41,457 nucleotides of DNA, from the NCBI GenBank assembly GCA_023665425.1, contig JAMPDX010000011.1, forward strand, positions 1-41,457. The letters run 5' to 3'. Numbering within the stretch: position 1 is the first letter of the stretch; each line of letters opens with the position of its first letter. The position numbers and the translations under genes were made by a program. The notes under the pieces were generated by a model that was not told where the DNA came from, made no database searches, and saw nothing but the letters and a program-made list of their open reading frames with translations. Source of the stretch: Muribaculaceae bacterium (GTDB lineage: Bacteria; Bacteroidota; Bacteroidia; Bacteroidales; Muribaculaceae). This document shows positions 1 to 8,268 of the stretch, piece after piece.

Positions 1-53
1 AGAGCGTCTGCCTTACAAGCAGAGGGTCGGGGGTTCGAATCCCTCAGCGCCCA
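1..53 (+). tRNA. tRNA-Val (anticodon TAC), 3' part only
   Basis: The window opens inside a tRNA. The anticodon arm CTGCC-TTACAAG-CAG gives anticodon TAC (valine). It is followed by the variable loop, a T-arm with the TTCGAAT loop (5-bp stem GGGGG/CCCTC, one G-U), and the 3' acceptor strand AGCGCCC with discriminator A at 53. CCA is not encoded. The 5' acceptor strand and D-arm lie outside the window. Confidence 0.93.
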
Positions 54-82
54 CTTCCCCGAAAACTGAATAACAGATTAAT

Positions 83-128
83 GAAAATGAAACGGTCGAC
101 TCGAGAGAGCCGACCGCTTTTCATTTTC
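83..128 (+). terminator. Hairpin terminator after tRNA-Val
   Basis: The arm 83-98 (GAAAATGAAACGGTCG) pairs with 111-128 (CGACCGCTTTTCATTTTC) around a 12-nt loop. The GC-rich inner stem flanked by A-tract and T-tract is typical of a rho-independent terminator, here at the end of the tRNA transcript. Confidence 0.8.
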
Positions 129-173
129 TACCCGGAGGGGGAGGATAATATGGGGTAAGCGGACGGGAGCGCC

Positions 174-354
174 TGGTGAGCACAGTCGCATCAACCGCGG
201 TCCAGTAAATCGGCGGGCTACGCACGCCTACTGTGGTCTACCTACCCCCGTACACCCACGGCTTCGCCGCGGGTGTACGGGGGTACTGGTAAATCGGTGT
301 CCGCGGACACTACCCTGCTGCGTATATAGCCTCGTAATGCGTCTGTGCTCACCA
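174..354 (+). repeat. Composite palindromic repeat, copy 1 (modules C-B-A)
   Basis: Three modules lie in a row. C is 203-228 (CAGTAAATCGGCGGGCTACG and on). B is 245-283, an 18-bp stem with one mismatch and a 3-nt loop, CCCCCGTACACCC pairing with GGGTGTACGGGGG. A is 291-310, containing the perfect palindrome GTGTCCGCGGACAC at 297-310. An outer inverted repeat, TGGTGAGCACAGTCGCA (174-190) against TGCGTCTGTGCTCACCA (338-354), matches at 16 of 17 positions and may mark the ends. The same C-B-A order recurs at 30830-30940 and, inverted, at 7058-7168. No protein is encoded here. Confidence 0.8.
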
Positions 355-467
355 ACTGACCCTATACGCGACTACATACGTTCGTACTGTGGGTGGCGGA
401 GTTGCAAAGAAATTGGGGGAACAAAAGGTGTTTTAGAACATAATTAACATTATTTAACAGAAATTTG

Positions 468-498
468 TTGTTTTTGCAAGTTTGGGTATGTAAATTTG
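468..498 (+). promoter_or_regulatory. Bacteroidetes-type promoter for the 1473-aa gene
   Basis: TAAATTTG (491-498) fits the TAnnTTTG -7 element. A TTG at 468-470 lies 20 nt upstream and can serve as the -33 element. Transcription would start near 504, leaving an untranslated leader of about 300 nt before 808. I see no known riboswitch in that leader. Confidence 0.5.
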
Positions 499-807
499 CG
501 GATGATTTTGTGGGGTGTCCATGCTCTGCATTGTCACTTTGAAGTTTGATTTTTGACTTTGTAAGTGTTTCTCGTCGGGAGGGCCATATCTATTGAAAGA
601 CTCAAATTATCCAATAAAACTCAACGGGGAGCATGCGCTATCTATCTGTGTAAGTGAGTGAAGGCTGTGTTACATGTTAGCTATATCGGCCAATTATCCG
701 GAACCGGAGGCAAACTAAAACCATACCTCAAAGGGTCTTGGAGTGCAACTTCAGGGCGAAGCTATTGACTATAAAACACAATATAAACTAACTAAAAAAT
801 TCTAACA

Positions 808-3800
808 ATGTTAAAAACTCAATTACGAGTGTCTATCCGGCTCTTCTGCCTGATAGCCACATTCCTCGCCCTAACCCTGCCGGCGCGGGCATGGACTGCG
901 TATTACTTGACCGGTGACACCCCCGGATGGTGTTCTTATCAAGAACAATACAAATTCACAGACAATAACGGGACATATAGTCTCACAGTGCCCGGAAAAT
1001 TAGAGGGCAAATGGCATATCGATGGCTATTATTCAGCTACGGACCATTGTCATTACGGACCAAACGAATCTGAATATGGTTTTCATGATAATTGGACAAA
1101 GGATTCAAATACAGCCGTTGAGAACAAAGATGAAAGTTGGACAAATGGATGGAAGATAACCTACGGTGATAACTATAATGTATTTAGTACCACAATAACA
1201 TTCACCATAGTTAATTCTAAGCCGAAAGATATCACATTCAGCTATAAGAAATGGGATATTGACCCATATTATTATCTCGATTTAAGAGACTGTACATGGT
1301 TCCATAGTAAAAATACCACTCCCTACGTTTGGGATGGAGCGAATAATATAAAGTGTGAACTTGTAGAAGGCGAACAATATGTCTATAAGTTTAAAATTAC
1401 AAATAGCAATGCAGCCGATATTTATATAAAGAGTGCTGAAAGCAATTACAAGGAAATCAAAGCTCAAGGGATATCAGCTCCCAACAACTGTTTCAAGGTA
1501 AATAGTGATTTTAACAGCTATGATGCAACTGTCTACACTGAGAAGGTCGTACCTGTATTCAAACTTGAGTATGGTAAAGATGCGAATTATCTTGACATGG
1601 ATTGCTCTGAAGAGTCTATAGATAATGTGTACACATATACTGTGACTGTGCCAAAATATAGCACAGATAACGGGTCTAACTGGTTCATGGCATATGGTGT
1701 ATCAGGTCTCGGAAATAATAATAACAAGAGATTTGGTGCAAGGGCAGATAATCTCAGGTCTGACGCAAAAGATGGTATAAATGAAGTATTCTCTGCTACA
1801 ACAGTCAATGCTTATCGTATTAATAACAAAAGCAACGAAAATGATTTGACACTCACCTTTGAGTGGAATATGGAGAGCAAGACTCTCACCTTGGTAAAGG
1901 CAGAATTACATTCAAAATATGATATTGCACGGGGATACCCGCGTGTGTATTTGTTGGGTAATGCACTGAATGATGAGGAGCCTTCTCCGGAATGGCGTAT
2001 GACCAAGGTCGGCGATAATAAGTATTCACTCAAGAACTTTGCTCTGCGTCCTCTCAAATATCGCAAAGAAAAAGGAAATGAGCTTATTGATGGCGGTAAA
2101 TATACTGTCCGTTTCTATTATAATGCCGAGACCTTTGATGACAAGGAATTCACTGAGGATATCCTTGGCAGTGCTTGGAAGGATATGGGTGCCGGTTATC
2201 CCGGTTGGGGTGCTGATGCCACTTTCACTTTCTCTCTTTCAGAGACTACCAATCGTGTAGACAATACTTCGCTCAGCTTTGTTCCGACTAATGGCAAGAC
2301 TGAATGGAATCAGACTGTGCTTCCCTATGTAGGTATCCTGGGTGAGAACTTCATGCAGGAGACAGAGTATAAGACCAAATTGGGTAATACATCAAAAAAA
2401 TGGCAGGAGGCTTATATCCAGTATGATGCCGATGGCAACCCCGTAGTCAGCAATGGTAAGGCATATTATAACACAGTATGGCCTCCGAAGAATGACATCT
2501 TGATGGTGTCCAAGACCGCCAATGATGAAATTACCACCTCTACTGCATCCACAACTTTCGTGCCCGAGCTGAGTGAAGGTGCTAACGTGAACGACCAAAC
2601 TCCTCTTATCAAGACCGGTAGTGAGTGGCAAAAGCTTCTTACAGACCGTGACAACGAGATGTACAGTGGTTTGAGTCTCAATGGTGATAATAAGTATATA
2701 CGCTATCACTGCGACAACCCGTGGATTGCCGGCCAATTCAAGATTTGGACCGGTTGGGGTGGCCAGCAGGGTACTTGGGGTTCGACTACGGCTGCAATGT
2801 GGAATAACCACTTGTACTTCTCTTCTGATCTCGCAGACAATGACAATAAGGGTAACGTACAAATTCAAAAAGTCGAAGCTAAGAACCAGTATAATGCTTC
2901 CAATGGTCTGAATAAAGCCAACTTTAACCTTGATGAGCCAACCTTCTTCAAGACTGTAGACCTGTTTATACCCGTCAATGACAATGGTATGCCTTTTGGC
3001 GGCAGCGGTGCTGAGAACTCAGATGCTCGTCTGTATTTCGGTACCGGCAAGCTCAATGCTTCTATCCGAGCCAAGAAGGAGACTAACAATGATACCCAAG
3101 TGACTAATGGCTTATATAACCCGACAGTGAGCGGTATTGGCACTTGGCAAATAAAGAGTGTAAATGTAGTGCGTGCTGACTATAAGAGTATCTCTGAGGG
3201 TGAAGCCAACTGGAAGCCTGTCACTGCTGACTATGAGCTCACATCAGAGGCTGATGCCACAGTCTTTACTTGGACTGCTACAGATGGAAAATATATTGAA
3301 ACCGACCAAGCCTTTGAGGAGCTCTTCACAAATGTTGCCTATGAAAATGGCTGGATTAAAGATGAGAATCTCGGTGTGGGCACTTACTTCTATTATCTGA
3401 AGATAGAAGCAGTGAACGGTGATAAGACTGAGATTGAGATAGTGCCTTCAAACCATATTGCCGTGCGCGACCACTCATACGTTACCGAAGTGGTGCTCTA
3501 TCAGCTCGTTAAGGAGGTCGGCACTGACAACTATGTGACCTATAAGAAGAATGCAAGAAATGCATATAATGTCAAGATTGAGAATGGTGTGATAGTAGAC
3601 GTAGAGGAGCGTGCCTCTGTGCCGACATCTAATTTCTATAGTGATGCAAGCAAGTCTCTGTGGACATCATACATTGCCGCCGCAGCCTATATGCCCAAAA
3701 ACTTCGCTACTGACGACGCAATTATCAAGACTCCCACCGAGTTTACAATCAACTATAATGGTGAGACAGTGGCCGATGTATTGCCACAGGCAAAGGCTGA

Positions 3801-5229
3801 CGCTGCCGCCTCTGAATATGGCAACCGCTATTTGGCGCTTCTTGACTTTAACAACCTTGCAGATTTCGACAAGAATTGGACAGCCACATTCGCTGCAAAA
3901 CTTACAGAGACTGATAACTCAACCTCTGTGCCGGAAGTCACAGCTAAATCGAGCACATTGCCCCTTACCATGCCGGCTTACGGTATTGATAAGGTGCTGT
4001 TTGAGGTGACAAGCAATGAGGGCACCAAGGCAGTAGAGTTTGTTGATGACAATGTGATAGCCGGTGAGGATACCCACACTCATACTCTGCAAGATGCTTA
4101 TGTAAATAACCTTGATGTTAAGGTGCTCTTCAGCAAGCCCAACATCGATGCAGCTGTGAGCGATGCTTATTATAAAGCTATAGCCGGCAAGACACTCACA
4201 GTAGAAGGTGTAGGCAGCTATGAGCTTACCTTCAACAAATCTGAGGGTGACGCATACATCACTCTGACTAATCAGGACCCCAACAAGTGGATTACCGTCG
4301 AGGGCAATGAGTGGAAGGGCAAGGATGTGAAGTTCAGCCTCAGTGGCGACAACTTTAACTCTTCTCATTCAGCTCTGCAGGTATACGGCACACCCAAGGC
4401 AGAGGTAACAGCCGCGATGTATGCCAAGCAGGCATCTTTGGATACTTACCCCATGCAGGGTGCCCGTATCAAGGCCTCTATTGGTGAGAACAGCTTTGAG
4501 GAGCGTGTCTTCATGAAGAAGTCTCAGCTGGAGCTCTCTAACAGTAGCATACGTTCAGCTCTCGGTAATAGTGAATCCGACTGTGTAGCTCTGACCAATA
4601 ATGACAATAATGGCACACACGAGTATCTGTTGCTCAAGGACAAGGACGGCAAGGCTATAATAGTAAACTATATAGCGAACGACTATGATGCCACTCATGC
4701 CTCAACCCTCAGTGAGCCTGCCGAAAAGCAACACTATCATAAGTATGGTGAGCTGGAGAAGGATAACAACCTGCTCCTCGTGGCAGTCAGCCAGCCCGGC
4801 ACATGGTATAGTGGTATGGACTCCGATGCATGGATCTCAAAAGAAGATATCGTAGCATCTGCACCGAAGATGGTGATTGCAAACTTCTTTGAGGGTGGCT
4901 CATCAATTGCAAGCAATGGTGTGTCCACTACAACTTCAGAGCTCGCACCTCTGGCAGATACAAATGCTGAAAAGGTATATGTGCTGTATGCAGGTGAGGC
5001 AGGTGCTTCAGCCGAGAATACAGATGTAACAACTTCAGTAGATGAGGTGATCGCCACAGAGGCTTTCGTGACCGCCGGCAACGGATGGTTTGAGATACTT
5101 ACTGACGGTGTTACAGTTTATGACCTTAATGGTATAGCTATAGCAACCACAACCGGCCGCTATGAAGCCGCACAGGGTGTGTACATGGCAGTTAAGGACA
5201 GAAGCGCAGTCAAGCTGTACGTGAAGTAA
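808..5229 (+). CDS. Large secreted surface protein with T9SS-like C-terminal domain
   Basis: A 1473-aa protein with a signal peptide (hydrophobic stretch, then ALTLPARA, cleavage near residue 28). The N-terminal part holds several beta-rich units with motifs such as YLTGDTPGW, VYLLGN and NGTYSLTV, reminiscent of the small beta-sandwich modules in SusE/F-like outer-membrane proteins. The rest is long, beta-rich and rich in Asn, Thr and Asp. The last ~40 residues (TVYDLNGIAIATTT, then QGVYMAVKD and VKLYVK) resemble a type A T9SS sorting domain, so I infer export across the outer membrane and surface attachment. No catalytic motif is recognisable; an adhesin or glycan-binding role is a guess. 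ATG at 808 follows TCTAACA, the usual weak context here. It stands alone, with its own promoter and terminator. Confidence 0.85.
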   Translation: MLKTQLRVSIRLFCLIATFLALTLPARAWTAYYLTGDTPGWCSYQEQYKFTDNNGTYSLTVPGKLEGKWHIDGYYSATDHCHYGPNESEYGFHDNWTKDSNTAVENKDESWTNGWKITYGDNYNVFSTTITFTIVNSKPKDITFSYKKWDIDPYYYLDLRDCTWFHSKNTTPYVWDGANNIKCELVEGEQYVYKFKITNSNAADIYIKSAESNYKEIKAQGISAPNNCFKVNSDFNSYDATVYTEKVVPVFKLEYGKDANYLDMDCSEESIDNVYTYTVTVPKYSTDNGSNWFMAYGVSGLGNNNNKRFGARADNLRSDAKDGINEVFSATTVNAYRINNKSNENDLTLTFEWNMESKTLTLVKAELHSKYDIARGYPRVYLLGNALNDEEPSPEWRMTKVGDNKYSLKNFALRPLKYRKEKGNELIDGGKYTVRFYYNAETFDDKEFTEDILGSAWKDMGAGYPGWGADATFTFSLSETTNRVDNTSLSFVPTNGKTEWNQTVLPYVGILGENFMQETEYKTKLGNTSKKWQEAYIQYDADGNPVVSNGKAYYNTVWPPKNDILMVSKTANDEITTSTASTTFVPELSEGANVNDQTPLIKTGSEWQKLLTDRDNEMYSGLSLNGDNKYIRYHCDNPWIAGQFKIWTGWGGQQGTWGSTTAAMWNNHLYFSSDLADNDNKGNVQIQKVEAKNQYNASNGLNKANFNLDEPTFFKTVDLFIPVNDNGMPFGGSGAENSDARLYFGTGKLNASIRAKKETNNDTQVTNGLYNPTVSGIGTWQIKSVNVVRADYKSISEGEANWKPVTADYELTSEADATVFTWTATDGKYIETDQAFEELFTNVAYENGWIKDENLGVGTYFYYLKIEAVNGDKTEIEIVPSNHIAVRDHSYVTEVVLYQLVKEVGTDNYVTYKKNARNAYNVKIENGVIVDVEERASVPTSNFYSDASKSLWTSYIAAAAYMPKNFATDDAIIKTPTEFTINYNGETVADVLPQAKADAAASEYGNRYLALLDFNNLADFDKNWTATFAAKLTETDNSTSVPEVTAKSSTLPLTMPAYGIDKVLFEVTSNEGTKAVEFVDDNVIAGEDTHTHTLQDAYVNNLDVKVLFSKPNIDAAVSDAYYKAIAGKTLTVEGVGSYELTFNKSEGDAYITLTNQDPNKWITVEGNEWKGKDVKFSLSGDNFNSSHSALQVYGTPKAEVTAAMYAKQASLDTYPMQGARIKASIGENSFEERVFMKKSQLELSNSSIRSALGNSESDCVALTNNDNNGTHEYLLLKDKDGKAIIVNYIANDYDATHASTLSEPAEKQHYHKYGELEKDNNLLLVAVSQPGTWYSGMDSDAWISKEDIVASAPKMVIANFFEGGSSIASNGVSTTTSELAPLADTNAEKVYVLYAGEAGASAENTDVTTSVDEVIATEAFVTAGNGWFEILTDGVTVYDLNGIAIATTTGRYEAAQGVYMAVKDRSAVKLYVK

Positions 5230-5256
5230 ACGAAACCTAAAAAATATATAAGAAGG

Positions 5257-5294
5257 GCAGCGGCGGGTTATTCGACCCGCCGCTGCTAATTTAT
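5257..5294 (+). terminator. Strong terminator after the 1473-aa gene
   Basis: A perfect 12-bp stem, GCAGCGGCGGGT (5257-5268) with ACCCGCCGCTGC (5275-5286), has a 6-nt loop and is followed by the T/A-rich run TAATTTAT. Confidence 0.88.
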
Positions 5295-5390
5295 ATATTT
5301 ATAAGATGTTTGTGGTGTATGGGGTGTCGGGTGGATTATGACGACAATATCGGACATGTCATGTGTTGCCACGCCCCCGGGTAAATCACA

Positions 5391-5414
5391 GTAAATCGGT
5401 GTCCTTACGGACAC
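5391..5414 (+). repeat. Solitary module A of the palindromic repeat family
   Basis: GTAAATCGGTGTCC followed by TTACGGACAC. The core GTGTCC-TTAC-GGACAC is a 6-bp stem with a 4-nt loop. It is the only notable structure in the ~300-nt gap between the terminator at 5257-5294 and the convergent gene that ends at 5594. Confidence 0.7.
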
Positions 5415-5593
5415 CCCATGTCAATCTTTATATTTTTGAAACCAAAGGTGATTTTCTTAGCTTTTCAACAACTACCCTCCATGTGCGCATCATTATCCAT
5501 GTGTGTATACTGCCGACATGTGTGTATCACCCACTATTTGCGTACACCGCCATGGGGCTGATGGTTGCGGTTTTAGTCGCAATCGGCTTGGGT

Positions 5594-6826
5594 CTACGGA
5601 TTGGTGTGGAGAGTGGCAGTGCCTATGAGGCGAGTGTAGCGAGAACCGGGAGGGCGGTGATATACCTTGATGGTAAACTCGTTGTTGGTCTCGTATTTAT
5701 CCCCCTCTATGGGTGAGGAGTCGATTACGGTAGAGCCCTTTGGGAGCACAGCATACCGGTAGTTATATGAGCCTTGCTTAAGCAGCAGCGAGGTGGTGTA
5801 TTTGCCGGAGTCGTAGTCGTAATGCAGGGTGCGCTGCTCCAGAGGGAGGGAGCGGACAAATTCGCCGTCGAGGACTATGAGCTTGTCTTGCTGCAGGGGG
5901 TAGTCGAGGGTGAAGATGGTATTGACATAGTCGGCTCCCAAGTCCGGGTCTGAGGAGTTATAGTCATCGACCTTAAAGCGGCCAAACTGTGTGCGGTCGT
6001 AGGTATAGGGGCGTGATACACGCTCGGAGTCCTCTGTGAGTGTGGCTGTATAGCCATCGCCGTCATAACTGTTGGAGGCTATGTGCATACCCTCAAAATC
6101 GGTGCGCACCGTCTCGAAGCGTCGGAACTCGTTGCCGGCAGGGAATATGAGGTCGCGGTTATGCTCATAAATGAGGGTGTTACCATTGACTCTGAGTGGG
6201 CGGAGCCCGGCAGGGGTGACATCAATGCCGTTTTGCTCTATCTTTACAGTGAGTTCGTTATACGGGTCGTTCACCTGATAATGCCCCAAATCGATGTTGA
6301 AGTTGAGCTGCTGCCACTTGTCGTTGTATCCGCGGTCAGTGAGTGATGTGACATTGCCACTGAATGCTACCCTCTGCTCGCTGACTGCGAAGCGAGCGTA
6401 TAATATCGGCTCCTCCGGGTCATCCTCATAGTAAACCGAGAGCAGGTAATTGCCGGAAATGAGGGGCTTCATGTCGCCGTTAGGGATGCAGATGCGATAG
6501 TTCACATAATTGCGAAATACTCCGGCCGAGAAGCCATAGTCGTAGATTTCGGCTTCATTGAAGGAGTCGAGAAATTCACTCTCCACGATGTCTGACGGTT
6601 GCCAGTCGGCATCGCAGTGAGTAAGGGAGTAGCGGAGATATTTACGCCCCGGGTCCATGTCGTCGAAGGAAAAACAAATTTGCTGAGGGGAGTCGAGGGC
6701 GATAATGGGTGGGGCCATAAAGTCGCCGGCAACTTCCACTTTGAGAGTGTGGAAGTTGGGATCAATGATTTGCTGCGGAGCAGCTGTGGTCGCCGCTATT
6801 ATGAGGGGGAGTAAGAAGTTGGTCAT
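5594..6826 (-). CDS. Type IX secretion system plug protein (DUF5103 family)
   Basis: A 410-aa protein starting with a short hydrophobic signal sequence (LLPLIIAATTAAPQ). The body fits the DUF5103 family: an N-terminal beta domain with 'ICFSFDDMDPGRKYLRYSLTH', a 'SEFLDSFNEAEIYDYGFSAG' stretch typical of the family, a middle segment with 'VTSLTDRGYNDKWQQLNF', and a C-terminal region containing 'KQGSYNYRYAVLP'. Members of this family have been seen bound to the SprA translocon pore as the periplasmic 'plug' of T9SS. No other T9SS structural gene adjoins it. porX at 26331-27866 and the cargo-like proteins at 808-5229 and 37813-38283 are in the same window. The start at 6826 lies just below a good promoter. 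Confidence 0.82.
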   Translation of the reverse strand: MTNFLLPLIIAATTAAPQQIIDPNFHTLKVEVAGDFMAPPIIALDSPQQICFSFDDMDPGRKYLRYSLTHCDADWQPSDIVESEFLDSFNEAEIYDYGFSAGVFRNYVNYRICIPNGDMKPLISGNYLLSVYYEDDPEEPILYARFAVSEQRVAFSGNVTSLTDRGYNDKWQQLNFNIDLGHYQVNDPYNELTVKIEQNGIDVTPAGLRPLRVNGNTLIYEHNRDLIFPAGNEFRRFETVRTDFEGMHIASNSYDGDGYTATLTEDSERVSRPYTYDRTQFGRFKVDDYNSSDPDLGADYVNTIFTLDYPLQQDKLIVLDGEFVRSLPLEQRTLHYDYDSGKYTTSLLLKQGSYNYRYAVLPKGSTVIDSSPIEGDKYETNNEFTIKVYHRPPGSRYTRLIGTATLHTNP

Positions 6827-6849
6827 CTATATGAAATTTAGGTGGATTA

Positions 6850-6879
6850 CAAAGTTAACGTTTTTTTTGCAAAAACAAA
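6850..6879 (-). promoter_or_regulatory. Promoter of the plug gene
   Basis: On the minus strand TAACTTTG (6857 to 6850) matches the -7 element, and TTTG (6879 to 6876) lies 18 nt upstream. Transcription should start about 18 nt before the ATG at 6826. Confidence 0.6.
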
Positions 6880-7057
6880 AATATTGGGGGGAAAGTTAAA
6901 TTTTAAGAAAAATCACAAAAAAATCGTAAAATCACAAAAAAAATTAATTTTTCTCAGCTACTCATTTATTTTTTAACCATCACTAAATTTAGGACGTAAA
7001 TCAATTTGAAATTCAAGTTTTGCAGGTAGTATACTATTGAATAGGTTATGGTTAGGA

Positions 7058-7168
7058 GTGTCCGTAAGGACACCGACTTATAGTAACCCCGTACACACGC
7101 GGCGACAGCCGTGGGTGTGCGGGGGTGGATACGCTAACAAAAGGCGTGCATAGCCCGCCGATTTACTG
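7058..7168 (-). repeat. Composite palindromic repeat, copy 2 (inverted C-B-A)
   Basis: Read on the plus strand: module A' (7058-7073, GTGTCCGTAAGGACAC, perfect stem), then CGACTTATAGTAA, module B' (7087-7124, CCCCGTACACACGCGG to GTGTGCGGGGG), and module C' (7143-7168, GGCGTGCATAGCCCGCCG and on). This is the exact module order of copies 1 and 3 in reverse complement. The match to copy 3 continues beyond C' through CTTGTTAATGTT. The rest of the 6827-7347 gap holds an AT-rich stretch (6860-7010) and the element at 7211-7320. Confidence 0.8.
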
Positions 7169-7210
7169 CTTGTTAATGTTATACACGATAACCTGCGAAA
7201 CTTGAATTAA

Positions 7211-7320
7211 GAGTCCACTCTAAAAAGTCAAAGATTGTGATGTAGAACTTCGCAACTTACTGATAATCAATATGTGATTTTGTTCTAAAACTGACAAGAT
7301 TGACTTTTTATAGTGGACTC
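7211..7320. mobile_element. 110-bp MITE-like element with 20-bp terminal inverted repeats
   Basis: GAGTCCACTCTAAAAAGTCA (7211-7230) is matched in inverted orientation by TGACTTTTTATAGTGGACTC (7301-7320), 19 of 20 positions. The 70-bp interior has no plausible gene. Termini of this kind are typical of insertion sequences, so this is either a non-autonomous miniature element or an IS remnant. I see no clear target-site duplication. It ends 27 bp past the terminase stop codon at 7348. Confidence 0.65.
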
Positions 7321-7347
7321 AATAAATGTGCAATGGCGAGGTGGGGC

Positions 7348-8268
7348 TCAGAAGAAGTCCCGGGGATCGAGGGGGATGGAGGCGCTGGCTTGGAAGGCCT
7401 CATCCGGGGTGGTAGGGTACTCAGCCATCATCTGCTCATGGGTGGCATATTCTTTCCGCTTCTGATGATACCAATTCACAGCCTCTATCGTAACCCCCGG
7501 GATGCTCAACAGGTTCAACTCATAGTCATCAAGCTGCTCCGTCAACGGCGACACAACCGGCTTGCGATATATCTCTATCTCATACCACGGCACAAATATA
7601 GGTGTCTTGTCTGACCGCCCGGATGTGGCTCGTTGCCACTCGTCATGAAAGAAATTGTCCTCCCCGTCGGCAGTTGACTCCATTACAATAAGTGTCTCCG
7701 GCTCCAGCGCAATTGATGCCGCTATGGAGCGCACTGTAGCCGCTGCCACTTCCGGGTCTCCATCACCCCAGAAAGCTACCTCACTCAGGTGCGCCATCTG
7801 ATAGTTGCCACTTCGTGCCGAATTTGCCGACAATGCCGATGCCACTGTGACACGGCAATCGCGTGCCGGGATATAATTGATATTGCGTGACCCCTCAAAG
7901 GGCTTGAAAGTGAAGTCTTTGGGATTTTCTCCCTTGAGATGCGCCGGGTATGCTCTAAGCAGCTGCGAATACATGCCGCGGATATTGGCCGACGCATCCT
8001 TAACGTGTCCGCAAATCAGGGAGTTCCAGCCCGTGTGCCTCACGAGTTGCATCCATGCCATATACATCTGCACCAGCGTACTGCCACCCCATTGGCGAGC
8101 CTTGAGTAGGATGATACGTATAGGCTGTCCGGCGCGACGCTGCCGCTCCATAGCCTCTGCCAAGCGCCTCTGCGGTGCGTTGAGTACAAAAGGCACCGGC
8201 GCTCCCGTGAGCTTATCGGTGATGGTGACACATTCGCGACACCACTGGCTAAAATTATCAATGTACAT
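7348..8268 (-). CDS. Phage terminase large subunit-like ATPase, nuclease domain absent
   Basis: A 306-aa protein with the features of a TerL packaging ATPase. An N-terminal 'NAPQRRLAEAM' adenine-side motif is followed by a deviant Walker A (K56-ARQWGGST-64, with lysine at the front as in many TerL proteins). Walker B is MAHLSEVAFW (159-167, Glu163), the coupling motif is ESTADG (197-202), and TTPDEAF (286-292) normally closes the ATPase domain. The protein ends 14 residues later, so the C-terminal RNase H-fold nuclease of ordinary TerL is missing, and nothing further downstream could encode it. Its start overlaps the end of the 659-aa gene by 11 bp. It is last in the cassette. Either it is a packaging motor without a cutter, or the 3' half was lost, perhaps with the inserted element at 7211-7320. 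Confidence 0.83.
   Translation of the reverse strand: MYIDNFSQWCRECVTITDKLTGAPVPFVLNAPQRRLAEAMERQRRAGQPIRIILLKARQWGGSTLVQMYMAWMQLVRHTGWNSLICGHVKDASANIRGMYSQLLRAYPAHLKGENPKDFTFKPFEGSRNINYIPARDCRVTVASALSANSARSGNYQMAHLSEVAFWGDGDPEVAAATVRSIAASIALEPETLIVMESTADGEDNFFHDEWQRATSGRSDKTPIFVPWYEIEIYRKPVVSPLTEQLDDYELNLLSIPGVTIEAVNWYHQKRKEYATHEQMMAEYPTTPDEAFQASASIPLDPRDFF

Noticed and set aside
174..354. CRISPR array
   Set aside because: The repeats are isolated palindromic modules with no regular spacing or spacers, and no cas genes are present in the window.
7300..7614. 104-aa plus-strand frame beginning in the MITE-like element
   Set aside because: Most of it is antisense to the terminase gene; no transposase motif is present.
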